Assembly: GCF_000332295.1 (NCBI RefSeq)
Contig: NZ_KB235930.1
Span: 3,127,895-3,191,894, forward strand
Direction: 5' to 3'
DNA from: Fortiea contorta PCC 7126
Lineage (GTDB): Bacteria > Cyanobacteriota > Cyanobacteriia > Cyanobacteriales > Nostocaceae
DNA length: 64,000 bases
Part shown: positions 1 through 9,273 of the stretch, piece by piece
How the letters are laid out: the number at the start of each line of letters is the position of its first letter
Position numbering within the stretch: position 1 is the stretch's first letter
Translations under genes and position numbers: made by a program
The notes under the pieces: generated by a model
Told to the model about the DNA's origin: nothing
The model's input: only the letters and a program-made list of their open reading frames with translations
Database searches by the model: none

Positions 1-222
1 TTTTCTTCGACATTCGTGTTGGTAGTGTTTTTACTTGATCCAGTGATAGCAGCAATTCTTGCCTGGATACTCTTTTCAGAGAGTTTAAGCTTGTTGAACT
101 TCGTGGGTTTTGCTGTGATTATAGGAGGTATTTATCTAGCCAAAACTGGTAAAGGCGCAGACAAAAATCGCAGCCCAGAGGTTGCACAAATCACAGAGCA
201 AGATGTTAGTCCAGCTAATTAA
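1..222 (+). CDS. EamA/DMT-family transporter, C-terminal fragment (5' end outside window)
   Basis: The reading frame is open from base 1 and ends at 222, so only the last 73 residues or so are present. They contain two hydrophobic segments separated by a short loop (PVIAAILAWILFSESLS, then FVGFAVIIGGIYLAK), followed by a polar tail. This is the usual ending of the ten-helix drug/metabolite transporter superfamily: a helix with the 'P..A...W.l..E' pattern, then a last helix ending in a lysine. The substrate cannot be inferred. The phosphatase gene follows after only 22 bp on the same strand, so the two may be co-transcribed. Confidence 0.7.
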   Translation, partial: FSSTFVLVVFLLDPVIAAILAWILFSESLSLLNFVGFAVIIGGIYLAKTGKGADKNRSPEVAQITEQDVSPAN

Positions 223-244
223 AAGTATTAGTTAAATAAACAAA

Positions 245-1939
245 ATGGATAGACGAACATTTCTGAAGAACTCACTCTTCATGGGTGTTGTGATCTGGCC
301 GGATGAAAAACTCTCGCAGCAGTTAGAAATTAGTGAAGCTCAAATCAAAGACTTGTTCACTGTCAAATCTACTGATGCTGCCACATCTATCTTTCCCCAG
401 AGTGTGGCCTCTGGGGAACCGCAGTCGCAGGGTATTACTTTATGGACTCGTATAGTTGCATCAGAACTTGGTTTGATCCAGGCAAGTTTTGAGATTGCCA
501 CAGATAGTGAGTTTGGGGCGATAGTGCTTCGGGGTGTTTCTCAAACAAATGCATCCAAGGATTACACCCTCAAAGCTGTCGTCGATTCCCCCCATCTCAA
601 ACCCTCGACTGTCTACTACTACCGATTTATTTACCAAGGAACAGCGAGCAGAACAGCTCGGTTTAAGACGTTACCTGCTTCTACAGATGAAGTAAACCGG
701 ATTCGCTTCGCTTACATTAGCTGCCAGGATTACACTAACGGTTACTACAATGTCCATCGCTTTTTGGCAGAAGAGGATATTGATTTTGTGGTATTTTTGG
801 GCGATTACATCTACGAAAGTGTAGGAGACCCCAGTTTCCAAAGAGGCATCCGTAAACTCCGCTTACCTAGTGGTCAACCATTCGCTACTACCCTGGAAGA
901 CTATAGATATCTGTATCAGACTTATAACAGCGATCCCAATTTACAACAACTGCGGGAACGATTTGCTTTGATCAACACTTGGGATGACCATGAGTTTGCT
1001 GGGGATTGCTTCCAGACAAATGCGCCAGATCAAGTTCCCTTCAATAAATCACAGCTGCGTCAATGGGCAACTCAAGCATGGATTGAGCACATCCCCACTA
1101 GCATTTCTTCCCCAGGTGACAAGGAGTCATGGAATGCGGTACAAATCTATCGCGCCTTCAAATTTGGCAACTTATTAGAACTGGTAATGACCGATGAACG
1201 CCTGTATCGAGATGGGCCTCCTGCTGACAACCTGGAGGAGCAGCAGCGATATCTTCAACAAAAACGATACATGATTCCAGACTGTCCGCAACGGAATGAT
1301 CCTCAGCGCACCATGCTGGGACATACACAACGACAGTGGTTTTTAGATCAAGTTGTCAATTCTTCTTCCACCTGGAAAATTTGGGGGAATGAAGTGATGA
1401 CTATGCAACTCAAATACTTATCGCAATTTACCAGCAAGTTTTTAGGGCAATCAACCCCAGATTTATTTGCGTCTTTTGATCAGTGGGATGGTTATCCGGC
1501 TGAGAGAAGTTTCATTTTTCAGACACTCAAAGAAGCTGGAGTGAAAAACTTTGTAACGATTACTGGTGATTTTCACACTTTTGTGGGTGGGTATCAGAAA
1601 GTAAATTTTGATGACTCTCTGGAAGAGCCGATAGGGGTGGAGTTTTTGGTTGGTTCAGTCGCTTCTTCTAACTTTGCAGAAAGTATTAGTTCCAGTTCCC
1701 AACAGCTAATTCCATCAGTTGAAGTGATGACTGAAACCCTCACGGCGAGTAATCCCCATATTCAGCACTTCGACTCTACAACTCACGGTTATAACTTGGT
1801 CGAAGTCACGCCAGAAGCTCTGACTTGCACATTGAAAGCAGTGAGCGAAATCACCACACCAGGGGGAACATTGTCAACTTTCAAAGTTTTTCGCGTACCC
1901 CGCGATCAAGTGTTAATTGAAGATCTAACGCCTGTTTAA
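245..1939 (+). CDS. phoD: PhoD-type alkaline phosphatase / phosphodiesterase
   Basis: A 564-residue protein of the PhoD family, secreted Ca/Fe-dependent phosphatases that release phosphate from organic phosphoesters. Visible signatures are an Ig-like N-terminal domain (about residues 50-145), FAYISCQDY then FLGDYIYE near residue 185, WDDHEFAGD near 245 and [10 protein letters not shown] near 440; the acidic and histidine residues in these blocks are the usual metal ligands. The N-terminus MDRRTFLK matches a twin-arginine signal, as expected for PhoD, but the hydrophobic stretch behind it is short and no clean cleavage site is visible. It is probably exported by Tat, but this is less certain than the family call. 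No Pho box could be placed in the 22-bp upstream gap. Confidence 0.88.
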   Translation: MDRRTFLKNSLFMGVVIWPDEKLSQQLEISEAQIKDLFTVKSTDAATSIFPQSVASGEPQSQGITLWTRIVASELGLIQASFEIATDSEFGAIVLRGVSQTNASKDYTLKAVVDSPHLKPSTVYYYRFIYQGTASRTARFKTLPASTDEVNRIRFAYISCQDYTNGYYNVHRFLAEEDIDFVVFLGDYIYESVGDPSFQRGIRKLRLPSGQPFATTLEDYRYLYQTYNSDPNLQQLRERFALINTWDDHEFAGDCFQTNAPDQVPFNKSQLRQWATQAWIEHIPTSISSPGDKESWNAVQIYRAFKFGNLLELVMTDERLYRDGPPADNLEEQQRYLQQKRYMIPDCPQRNDPQRTMLGHTQRQWFLDQVVNSSSTWKIWGNEVMTMQLKYLSQFTSKFLGQSTPDLFASFDQWDGYPAERSFIFQTLKEAGVKNFVTITGDFHTFVGGYQKVNFDDSLEEPIGVEFLVGSVASSNFAESISSSSQQLIPSVEVMTETLTASNPHIQHFDSTTHGYNLVEVTPEALTCTLKAVSEITTPGGTLSTFKVFRVPRDQVLIEDLTPV

Positions 1940-1962
1940 AACTACATCTTGGAGTATTTTTC

Positions 1963-2970
1963 ATGAAAGCTGTTGTTTTTTCCCAACCGGAAACCGTTGT
2001 GGTCGAACAAGTTGCCGATCCCAGATGCGAACCTGGTGAGGTGATTGTACAAGTAAAGCGGGCGGGAATTTGTGGAACTGACCTCCACATTTTGCGTAAT
2101 GAATATTTATCAAATTTTCCCTTGATTCCCGGACACGAATTTGTGGGTGTCGTTGTAGAAGTTGGTCGAGAAGTTCTTGATGTAAAACCAGGCGATCGCG
2201 TGGTTGTTGATCCAGATTTGTACTGTGGTCATTGTTTTTACTGTCGCAATCAACAAGCTAATCATTGTCTAAATTGGCAAGGTATCGGAGTAACAAGAGA
2301 TGGCGGTTTTGCTGAATATGTCACTGTACCAGTACGTGCTTGTTACAAGCTGCCAGAGACAATTTCTGATGCACAAGCGACATTTATTGAACCCCTGGCT
2401 TGCGTGATTCATGGACTCAATCGGTTGCGTACACATCCAGCAGACGAAGTATTAATCTTCGGTGCTGGGCCGATTGGGCTACTGTTGCTACAGGCATTAC
2501 AAAATAGTGGTGCAGCCAAGATTGTCGTCGTTGAAAAACACGCCAACCGCAGAGCATTAGCCAGCCAACTTGGCGCCGTAGCGATCGCTGCAGACGAAAA
2601 TCAAACAGCCGCATTGCGTGAACTGGTACCTTACGGTTTCTCAATAGTTGTCGATGCTACAGGTGTACCCGCAGTCATCGAGCAGGCTCTTAACTATCTA
2701 CGTCCTCGCGGGCAGTATTTACAGTTTGGTGTTGCTGCTACTAATGCCACAATTACATGGCGTCCCCACGATATTTTCCGCAACGATTGGACTATTCTCG
2801 GCAGTTACTCCCAATGTCTCACATTTTCAGCTGCTATTAAATGGTTGGAAAATAACAAAATTGATGTGGAATCCTTGGTTAGTCATACTTTCCCCTTAAC
2901 AGAGTTTCCAGATGCATTGCAGCGTTTTGCTCGTGGTGAAACTCTGAAAGTGCATCTGCAAATTAGTTAG
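1963..2970 (+). CDS. Zinc-dependent medium-chain alcohol/polyol dehydrogenase
   Basis: A 335-residue MDR-superfamily dehydrogenase. Catalytic zinc ligands are visible in GICGTD (about residue 36) and GHEF (about 57). The structural zinc lobe is the cysteine cluster near residues 87-102 (CGHCFYC then NHC). The nucleotide-binding motif GAGPIG lies near residue 167, and the following acidic position (VVVEK) suggests NAD rather than NADP. The closest groups are sorbitol/threonine/galactitol-type dehydrogenases that oxidise a secondary alcohol to a ketone. An SDR and a LacD-like aldolase follow on the same strand at 57- and 53-bp spacing, so a sugar-alcohol substrate is likely; the exact substrate is unknown. 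Confidence 0.82.
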   Translation: MKAVVFSQPETVVVEQVADPRCEPGEVIVQVKRAGICGTDLHILRNEYLSNFPLIPGHEFVGVVVEVGREVLDVKPGDRVVVDPDLYCGHCFYCRNQQANHCLNWQGIGVTRDGGFAEYVTVPVRACYKLPETISDAQATFIEPLACVIHGLNRLRTHPADEVLIFGAGPIGLLLLQALQNSGAAKIVVVEKHANRRALASQLGAVAIAADENQTAALRELVPYGFSIVVDATGVPAVIEQALNYLRPRGQYLQFGVAATNATITWRPHDIFRNDWTILGSYSQCLTFSAAIKWLENNKIDVESLVSHTFPLTEFPDALQRFARGETLKVHLQIS

Positions 2971-3027
2971 GTAGGCGTTAAAAATTGTGGTCACGACAAG
3001 GCAGAAGAGAAACTGGAGAAAAACTGA

Positions 3028-3741
3028 ATGCGTTTAAAAAATCAAGTTGTCATCATTACCGGGGCTAGTCGGGGTCTTGGTCGAGCTACAGCACTGCTGT
3101 TTGGCAAAGAGGGAGCGCACATCATCGCTGCTTCCCGCAGTTCTAGTGAAATTGAGCAGATCGCACAGCAAATCCGTGACGCTGGGGGATCTGCTCAAGC
3201 CATTCCCGCTGATATTACTGATCCAATACAAGTATTAAACTTATTTCAGCGCGTGGATGAATATTACGGCAAAATAGATATTCTGATCAACAATGCCGGA
3301 ATTGGTCTGTTTGGCCCTGTCGAAGAATTGACAGATGAAGCCCTAGAGCAGATGTTAGCAGTCAACGTCAAAGGCACTGTGTACTGTTCCCAAGCAGCTT
3401 TCAAACGGATGAAACAAGCCCGTAGTGGGCAGATTATCAATATCTTATCCACCGCTAGCAAAGTCGGTCGAGCTAATGAAAGTGGGTACACTGCTTCCAA
3501 ATGGGCACAAGCTGGATTTACAGAAAGCTTGAAAGCCGAAGCAAAGCCCTTTGGTATTCGTGTTACCTCGTTTTGTCCAGGTGGGATGAACACAGCTTTT
3601 TGGCAAACTCCTGATAACCAAGCTCATCAGCAGCAGGCAGAAAACTTCATGAACCCATACTCCATAGCCGAACTCCTGCTGCAGATTGCCACAGTTCCAG
3701 CAGCAATAAACATTGATGATATCGTCATTAAGCGAATGTAG
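3028..3741 (+). CDS. Short-chain dehydrogenase/reductase (SDR)
   Basis: A 237-residue classical SDR. The N-terminal Rossmann motif TGASRGLG is at residues 11-18, NNAG at about 88, a serine-containing strand (IINILSTASK) precedes the active site, and the catalytic pair is in YTASK at about 154-158. Classical SDRs use NAD(P)(H) to interconvert alcohols and ketones or aldehydes. Position between a zinc dehydrogenase and a LacD-type aldolase suggests a step in the same sugar or polyol route. It most resembles the FabG-like/YdfG-like group, so a general carbonyl reductase is the main alternative. Confidence 0.8.
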   Translation: MRLKNQVVIITGASRGLGRATALLFGKEGAHIIAASRSSSEIEQIAQQIRDAGGSAQAIPADITDPIQVLNLFQRVDEYYGKIDILINNAGIGLFGPVEELTDEALEQMLAVNVKGTVYCSQAAFKRMKQARSGQIINILSTASKVGRANESGYTASKWAQAGFTESLKAEAKPFGIRVTSFCPGGMNTAFWQTPDNQAHQQQAENFMNPYSIAELLLQIATVPAAINIDDIVIKRM

Positions 3742-3794
3742 CTGCTACCGTGCTAGACAGTTTTTTGAATAATTCCACTGTGGGAGGATAGTAA

Positions 3795-4844
3795 TTGATG
3801 ATTAATGGACAGCAAAACGTGCAGACGCCTATCAGTTCTGGTAAATTCAAAGGGTTAAGCGCGATCGCCGATACGCAAGGCATCATCACTGCTGTAGCAA
3901 CGGATCAACGCGGTTCCTTAAAAAAGGCTCTAGCTGTTGCAACTGGTAGAGAAGTTAGCCCCGCTGCACTTACAGAAATTAAACAAAGTTTCGTTGACGT
4001 GTTAGGACTACATGCTAGTTCCTTGTTGATAGATCCTGAATATGGTTTGCCCACAATCGAAAAGCGTCCACCACACACGGGGATATTTTTAGCGTATGAA
4101 CGAACAGGTTTCGATCCACAAATCAAAGGGCGTTTACCGGAACTGCTCCCGGAGTGGTCTGTACATCGTTTAGTTGCGCGCGGTGCAAACGGCATTAAAA
4201 TCTTGTTGTACTACGATCCTGATGACAACTCAGCAATTAATGAAGTCAAACATAGCTTCATTGAACGTGTAGGAGCTGAATGTCGCGCCTATGATGTGCC
4301 ATTTTTTCTGGAACCTGTCAGCTACAGCGATGCTATCAATGATGAAAACTCAGTAGCATTTGCATCTGTGAAGCCAGACAAAGTTAAACAATCAATCCAA
4401 GAGTTTTCTCAGCCGCATTATGGCGTAGATGTCCTGAAAGTTGAACTGCCAGTAGATGTACGTTACATAGCCGATTTCCCAGCTAATACCACTGACAAAC
4501 ACGCATATAACTACACTGATGCTATTCAACACATACAGGAGGCGTCTACCCTCGCCAAAGTACCGTTTATTTACCTGAGTGCAAGTGCAACGGCTCCTAT
4601 ATTTGCCGAGACACTGAGATTAATTACTGAAGCCGATACTACGTTCTCAGGTGTACTGTATGGGCTTGATCTTTGGCGAGATAGTATTGCTGTTTACGCC
4701 CAGGGGGGAAGCACAGCATTAAATGATTGGCTTTACCAATACACTGTACCAAAGCTTCAGGAATTTAACCAAATAATCACCAAGTATGCTACGCCGTGGT
4801 GGGATGCGTACAGTATCTCAACTAAAGATAGGGCAGGTTGCTAG
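3795..4844 (+). CDS. LacD-like tagatose-1,6-bisphosphate aldolase family protein
   Basis: A 349-residue class I aldolase of the LacD/DeoC-like family, which cleaves tagatose-1,6-bisphosphate (or a related ketose bisphosphate) to dihydroxyacetone phosphate and glyceraldehyde-3-phosphate. Recognisable blocks are ATDQRGSLKKAL (about 35), GIKILLYYDPDD (about 133), FFLEPVSY (about 170) and VDVLKVELPV (about 211); the lysine of that last block, near 215, is the likely Schiff-base residue. Either the TTG at 3795 or the ATG at 3798 can be the start, and a GGGAGGA ribosome site lies just upstream at about 3781-3788. It is the third gene of the dehydrogenase-SDR cassette. No sugar kinase is present in the window. 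Confidence 0.8.
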   Translation: MMINGQQNVQTPISSGKFKGLSAIADTQGIITAVATDQRGSLKKALAVATGREVSPAALTEIKQSFVDVLGLHASSLLIDPEYGLPTIEKRPPHTGIFLAYERTGFDPQIKGRLPELLPEWSVHRLVARGANGIKILLYYDPDDNSAINEVKHSFIERVGAECRAYDVPFFLEPVSYSDAINDENSVAFASVKPDKVKQSIQEFSQPHYGVDVLKVELPVDVRYIADFPANTTDKHAYNYTDAIQHIQEASTLAKVPFIYLSASATAPIFAETLRLITEADTTFSGVLYGLDLWRDSIAVYAQGGSTALNDWLYQYTVPKLQEFNQIITKYATPWWDAYSISTKDRAGC

Positions 4845-4935
4845 AGAAAGATGTTATTTTCGGTATACTACTGAACCAGGTTGAATAATTTTTTGCAACT
4901 AACCGCCCTAGGCGCAGAAAAAAGCGAGAGAAGAG

Positions 4936-6339
4936 TTATTTTAGGTTGGTTGCTAAGTCGCGTAAAAAATAAAAGCGATCGCTTCTCCAATTCTCTCCTT
5001 TTTCTCGCCCCAGATAGCCTGTTAATGGTGATGATAGTTCTATCAGTAAATCGTGAACAGCTTCATCAGTTTGATGGGATTTATTAGTGGCGTTGTAATG
5101 AACACGAATTTCTGTAACTATAAAACTTTGGTGTTTAGCTGTAGAGTTTCCGCTGCTTTGTTCAGATAATTCTTTGACTGCTTTGATAATCTGCGATCGC
5201 AATTTAATCTGTATCTCCGTTTTATCAATAAATTCAGCAATTTTATAGTCAATTTGACCAGGTTCTAAATATTGTTGTAATTCTACTAAATTCACAGCCC
5301 CTGGATATTGAGCTTTTAATTCAACTAATTTTTGTAAAGTCATAGCATTAATAATACTTACTTTCCATTTTTGTGAAGCTTTGAGTATATCCGCAGATGG
5401 ATTACCTGGCCCAATTACTAATTTTGCTGAATCGAGAAACTGATCAGCACCTAAATGCATTCCACCCAACTTAATTAGTTCCTCAACTGTACCGCTAGGA
5501 ATCAGCCTACCTGCTTTACACTCACAAACAATCGGGTAAGGTTTTGAACAAAACAAATCTAAGCCACCAGCACCACCTTTATAAGCATTTTCAACCTTAA
5601 ATCCTAAAAATTCTAGGCTTTGACGTGCAATGTTTTCAAAATCTGTACCTGCTTGATAGTTACTTTTTTTTTCTTCTAGTTCTATACTGCGATTACCAAA
5701 GTTTGCTATATCATTTATCCAAGTCAAATTTGGTTCTGCTTGTTTAATTAGCTGATCGCTACTCCAACCTAAAAAGACTTTGATATCGTCATCTAATTCT
5801 TTAGCGGCCGAGTTAAAGGAGGTAAGAGACGCTAAAGCACTTTGCAATTCTTCCAATTCTGGATGCTGAGGGGGTTCTAGGTTTTCTAGTTGGCGTTTGC
5901 GTTGGGCGAAAATGCGATCGCTTAATATGGGCGATGATTCAGAAACTGTGGGAAAATTAGACGCGCTAACAAATTTTCCTATTTTTTCAGAAACATTAGT
6001 ATTGACTAAAATTTCTGGTAACAGAGGTAATTTATAAACGCGCAAGTAAGCTAAGAAAAGATGCTGTTGCTGTCGTATGATCTCTTTTAAAGTTTGTGGT
6101 GTCCAGATTGTTAATTTAGACAAAATATCTAATGGCTTGGTTTCGTCTAAGATTTGGCAAAGTTCACATTTAGCCCAAGCTTTAATGGAAACTGTAGAGT
6201 CAGCAGGATAAAGTATAAATCTCTGTCCAGGACGGATAAATATTTGCGGTAAAGCTGCTATTGTTCGCCCTTGTATTAAAGCTTCAATATCAGAGACGGG
6301 TAGACACAATGCTGTGGGGATTGAAAATTGCTGATTCAT
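4936..6339 (-). CDS. PD-(D/E)XK (Mrr-like) nuclease-domain protein, gene 3 of a wHTH-ATPase-nuclease operon
   Basis: A 467-residue protein. About residues 228-330 form a restriction-endonuclease-like core: a conserved Glu in GTDFENIA (about 235), the motif GGLDLF (Asp about 261), then VCECKAG (Glu about 273, Lys about 275). This is the E...D-x11-ExK layout of Mrr-type DNA nucleases. The N-terminal 150 residues (with an FILYPAD block) resemble what I recall of DUF1802-type cyanobacterial proteins, but I cannot confirm this. The C-terminal about 100 residues are unassigned. Its start is 6 bp after the ATPase stop, so the two are almost certainly co-translated. The function is not established; a DNA-cleaving effector is inferred from the active-site residues. 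Confidence 0.7.
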   Translation of the reverse strand: MNQQFSIPTALCLPVSDIEALIQGRTIAALPQIFIRPGQRFILYPADSTVSIKAWAKCELCQILDETKPLDILSKLTIWTPQTLKEIIRQQQHLFLAYLRVYKLPLLPEILVNTNVSEKIGKFVSASNFPTVSESSPILSDRIFAQRKRQLENLEPPQHPELEELQSALASLTSFNSAAKELDDDIKVFLGWSSDQLIKQAEPNLTWINDIANFGNRSIELEEKKSNYQAGTDFENIARQSLEFLGFKVENAYKGGAGGLDLFCSKPYPIVCECKAGRLIPSGTVEELIKLGGMHLGADQFLDSAKLVIGPGNPSADILKASQKWKVSIINAMTLQKLVELKAQYPGAVNLVELQQYLEPGQIDYKIAEFIDKTEIQIKLRSQIIKAVKELSEQSSGNSTAKHQSFIVTEIRVHYNATNKSHQTDEAVHDLLIELSSPLTGYLGREKGENWRSDRFYFLRDLATNLK

Positions 6340-6345
6340 ATCTAC

Positions 6346-8223
6346 CTATAGATTTAGTTCGATATAATCTGCTGAAGAATTGTTTTGAGGAATACTAATC
6401 GGTAATTCATCCTCAGCTAAATTATCAGGTATTTTCCCAGAAGGAGCGCTTAAAATCTCTCTAATCAGAGGATTGTTGGTTGCTAGCTGCTTCTGTTTAA
6501 TAAAATCAAAAATCTGTTCTTCTGCTAATTCATAACTTCTACAGTTATGGTAAATAGATGAGATAGCTAAAAGAGGTTTAATGTCTTCCTTTTGTAATAG
6601 TACCCATTCTCCACCTCGCTTTTTCAAAAGAATTTTTAAACATTCTTGAGGTACTGAGGCTCCAGAATTAATTTTCTTTGATCTAACTAAGCAACCACGA
6701 GTCAGGTCAAACTTTTCGTATTCAATTAGTCTTTTTAACGCTGCACCTATAAATTTTCCACCAGATTGTTGAATAACAACTACTCCTATCTTGACTTTTC
6801 CATTATTACCAACAATCCTGAAATTAAGATATCCTTGATCTGCTTTATTAACTAAAATTTTCTCAACCCTTTCAACTTTTACTCCTTCCACTTCTATTGT
6901 TTCTCTAGCTAAACTAGCGAATGCTACTCGTAAAGCAGCAGCAATTGCTACCTCATCCTCTAACAGTAAATTGATCGCAGTATTAACATTTACTACCGCA
7001 GCCTTAAAGTGTGGTTCAACCGGATGGATAGTTTTAGGTTTATCTTGATCAGTCAAAGTAAAGTTTTCTGCACACCATTTTAAGACTGACCTGATTGTGG
7101 GTTTTCCTTTACCGAGTTCCCTCAATTTAGCTTCATTAAATGGATAGAGAGAGTGACGTGGTGTTTGTTGATATTCTTGATAAAAGTCTTGTAACCACAG
7201 TTGCACAAGAGTAATAATGTCATCAGAATTAAGATATTTTAATTCAATCGGTTGTTTGTTGGTTTGTTCACTGACTAATCTATCAATAACTGCGTCAGCT
7301 TGTGGTAAAGCTCTAATTTGCTCATTCCAAGTTTGAGGATACATCGCCAATAATAAAACACCACGTTTGAGATTGTTATATAAATCTTTCACTAAGTTGG
7401 CGATAATTTGTGCTGCGGTAAATCCATTATCAGCGACATCAGCGATATCTAATTCATCGAAGCAAATAACAGGAATTCTATAATCGCTGATTAGATCGAG
7501 AATTTGGCGAACAGTACTTAATGCTTCAGCTTCTCTATCCTCTTTTGTGGGATTGGGAAGTCCCATAAATTCAGCTTGTTCTGGTGTGATTTCTAGACCA
7601 GATAGCCAGCGATTTGCATACATAGCATGATTGGGAGAAAGTGTCCATAAAATAGCTTTGATTATATAGGGATTAGTAATGTTGTGTTTGTTTTTCTGAA
7701 TGTTTATTGCTAATTGATCAACTATTTTTGTTGAATATTTATTTAATACTTTTGCAAAAACACCACTAACATATTGCTCTGGTGTATAGTCCCATCTCGA
7801 TATTTCATTAAGTAGATCTGATGCAATCTCCGTCCATTGCATTATTTGCCGACCGACAAAAGCTCTACTCAAGCTAGAGGTGACATTTTGTAAAAACTCA
7901 TGCTGAATTTTATTTAAGTTGTCATATTTACTCATGTATATGAATAAGGTATTATCTTTATCTTGTAATCGGTGACGAATTCGACTCAGAATATGGCTTT
8001 TACCTAAACCTTTTTCGGCTGTAATTGTAATACCTATAGTTTGGTGATGTCCTTGAGATATTTTGCTTATAGCATTAAATACTGCACTAGACGCATGTGT
8101 ATTAATTGAAGGTACATCAGGAAAACTTTTACCCCATATTTGTTGTGGTCTAACGACAATATGTCCAGCAAACGGGTTGTGATTTTTAATCAGTTCGTCA
8201 ATATTAGATGGATTATTCATCAT
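6346..8223 (-). CDS. P-loop ATPase (AAA+/ORC-like), gene 2 of a wHTH-ATPase-nuclease operon
   Basis: A 625-residue ATPase. Walker A is AEKGLGKS at about residues 69-76, with Ala in place of the usual first Gly. Walker B is PVICFDELD at about 251-259, carrying the Asp-Glu pair needed for hydrolysis. A KPTIRSVLKWC segment near residue 360 looks like an AAA+ lid/sensor-2 region. The C-terminal 200 residues (IGVVVIQQSGGKFIGAALKRL onward) form a separate unassigned domain. The N-terminus carries a conserved-looking NPFAGHIVVRPQQIWG block ahead of the P-loop. The start is ATG at 8223, with a second ATG at 8220. It lies 38 bp downstream of the winged-helix gene and 6 bp upstream of the nuclease. BREX-type or STAND-type defence ATPases are possible relatives, but I recognise no named family. 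Confidence 0.72.
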   Translation of the reverse strand: MMNNPSNIDELIKNHNPFAGHIVVRPQQIWGKSFPDVPSINTHASSAVFNAISKISQGHHQTIGITITAEKGLGKSHILSRIRHRLQDKDNTLFIYMSKYDNLNKIQHEFLQNVTSSLSRAFVGRQIMQWTEIASDLLNEISRWDYTPEQYVSGVFAKVLNKYSTKIVDQLAINIQKNKHNITNPYIIKAILWTLSPNHAMYANRWLSGLEITPEQAEFMGLPNPTKEDREAEALSTVRQILDLISDYRIPVICFDELDIADVADNGFTAAQIIANLVKDLYNNLKRGVLLLAMYPQTWNEQIRALPQADAVIDRLVSEQTNKQPIELKYLNSDDIITLVQLWLQDFYQEYQQTPRHSLYPFNEAKLRELGKGKPTIRSVLKWCAENFTLTDQDKPKTIHPVEPHFKAAVVNVNTAINLLLEDEVAIAAALRVAFASLARETIEVEGVKVERVEKILVNKADQGYLNFRIVGNNGKVKIGVVVIQQSGGKFIGAALKRLIEYEKFDLTRGCLVRSKKINSGASVPQECLKILLKKRGGEWVLLQKEDIKPLLAISSIYHNCRSYELAEEQIFDFIKQKQLATNNPLIREILSAPSGKIPDNLAEDELPISIPQNNSSADYIELNL

Positions 8224-8261
8224 ATTAAAGTGAAGTTATTTAGTTGATATTCAAAGAAAAA

Positions 8262-8951
8262 TTATGCTTGTAAAAGCTTGGCGTAGCAGCGTAATCCATC
8301 TAGTTCTGTAGTTACGGAATCTGCAATTTTATCAGGTGCGCTGTCTTCTACACTCCCGCCTTGTAGTTGTAAAATATCATCAGCTTGTGTTTCTAATAAC
8401 CAATCATTAAACTGTGTACGACTAACCCTATCCCCTATTGCTCTCCTCAGTCGGTAAATTGGCACTAAATTATTAAAGTTGTATTCATAGTTGAGCTTGT
8501 CATAAACTTCTAAAACCACTGACTTAAACTCTTCATAAGAACCTATCGCACTCTGCTTTGATTTCTGCTGTGGTGTAGCTTCAGCAATTGCGACACTATC
8601 TATTTGACGAATCCATTTCACCAATGCATTAGCAACTGCGCTTCCCACCTGATGTCCATCAAACTCAAAATTATGGCTTTTCAGTCCTTGATTAAGCATT
8701 TGCAATCCGTGCTCAGTCAGGGCAATATTTGCTACTCTGTTCTTAGTTGCAACTGCGATCGCGCCAACTTGTTTTAAGTCTTCAAAAATACTTCGGTAAT
8801 CTCCCGCTTTTTCATGAGTCCGAGTAACTCTCTTTGTAATATCGCTTCTTTTTACTTCTGTATCCGCACCGCCCAAATCCCATAAAGCAAGGAGGGTAAG
8901 AGTTTTAGCTTGAGCTTCTCTACCCTGTAAACCAGTATTTTTTGAAACCAT
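8262..8951 (-). CDS. Winged-helix DNA-binding/adaptor protein, gene 1 of a wHTH-ATPase-nuclease operon
   Basis: A 229-residue soluble protein, using the ATG at 8951; a TTG at 8972 would add seven residues but would overlap the candidate operator. Residues about 20-90 read as a winged helix (alternating short helices, then IALTEHGLQML). A second block, about 145-205 (YEEFKSVVLEVYDKL ... PIYRLRRAIGDRVS ... FNDWLLE), looks like another winged-helix module. It could be the operon's repressor, a DNA-recognition subunit for the ATPase and nuclease behind it, or both. I do not recognise a named family. Confidence 0.62.
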   Translation of the reverse strand: MVSKNTGLQGREAQAKTLTLLALWDLGGADTEVKRSDITKRVTRTHEKAGDYRSIFEDLKQVGAIAVATKNRVANIALTEHGLQMLNQGLKSHNFEFDGHQVGSAVANALVKWIRQIDSVAIAEATPQQKSKQSAIGSYEEFKSVVLEVYDKLNYEYNFNNLVPIYRLRRAIGDRVSRTQFNDWLLETQADDILQLQGGSVEDSAPDKIADSVTTELDGLRCYAKLLQA

Positions 8952-8970
8952 ACTACTAATTGTGTTTTTC

Positions 8971-8987
8971 AAAACTAGTATAGTTTT
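8971..8987. promoter_or_regulatory. Candidate operator of the wHTH-ATPase-nuclease operon
   Basis: A perfect dyad, AAAACTA-GTA-TAGTTTT, lies 20 bp upstream of the ATG of the winged-helix gene in AT-rich DNA. Its position over the likely promoter fits a binding site for the first gene's own product. That link is inference. Confidence 0.4.
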
Positions 8988-9273
8988 TATAAATACTTAA
9001 AAAACTGCGTAATAACACTGAAAACAAAAATTAGTAACTGTTGCCTGTTCCCTCTTTAACCTCAACATATTTCTTGAGGATGAATGCGCTTTATCTCAAA
9101 AGCAGGATGGAATAACTAAAAAATAGGCTCACCATAACAAATAGTGAAACGCCGTACTCGCTGTTGTAAATGAGTGGTAAAAGTTCTTCCCATCCTAAAG
9201 CTAATAACCAGAATTAAACTCTGTTTTGGCAGCAGCACGGCTTCTAGCAAACGCAGAAAGATAACTAAACACG
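8988..9273. other. Intergenic region, divergent promoters
   Basis: About 285 bp between the minus-strand defence-like operon and the plus-strand lipoprotein gene. It should carry both promoters. I see no gene, RNA or strong repeat in it. Confidence 0.5.
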
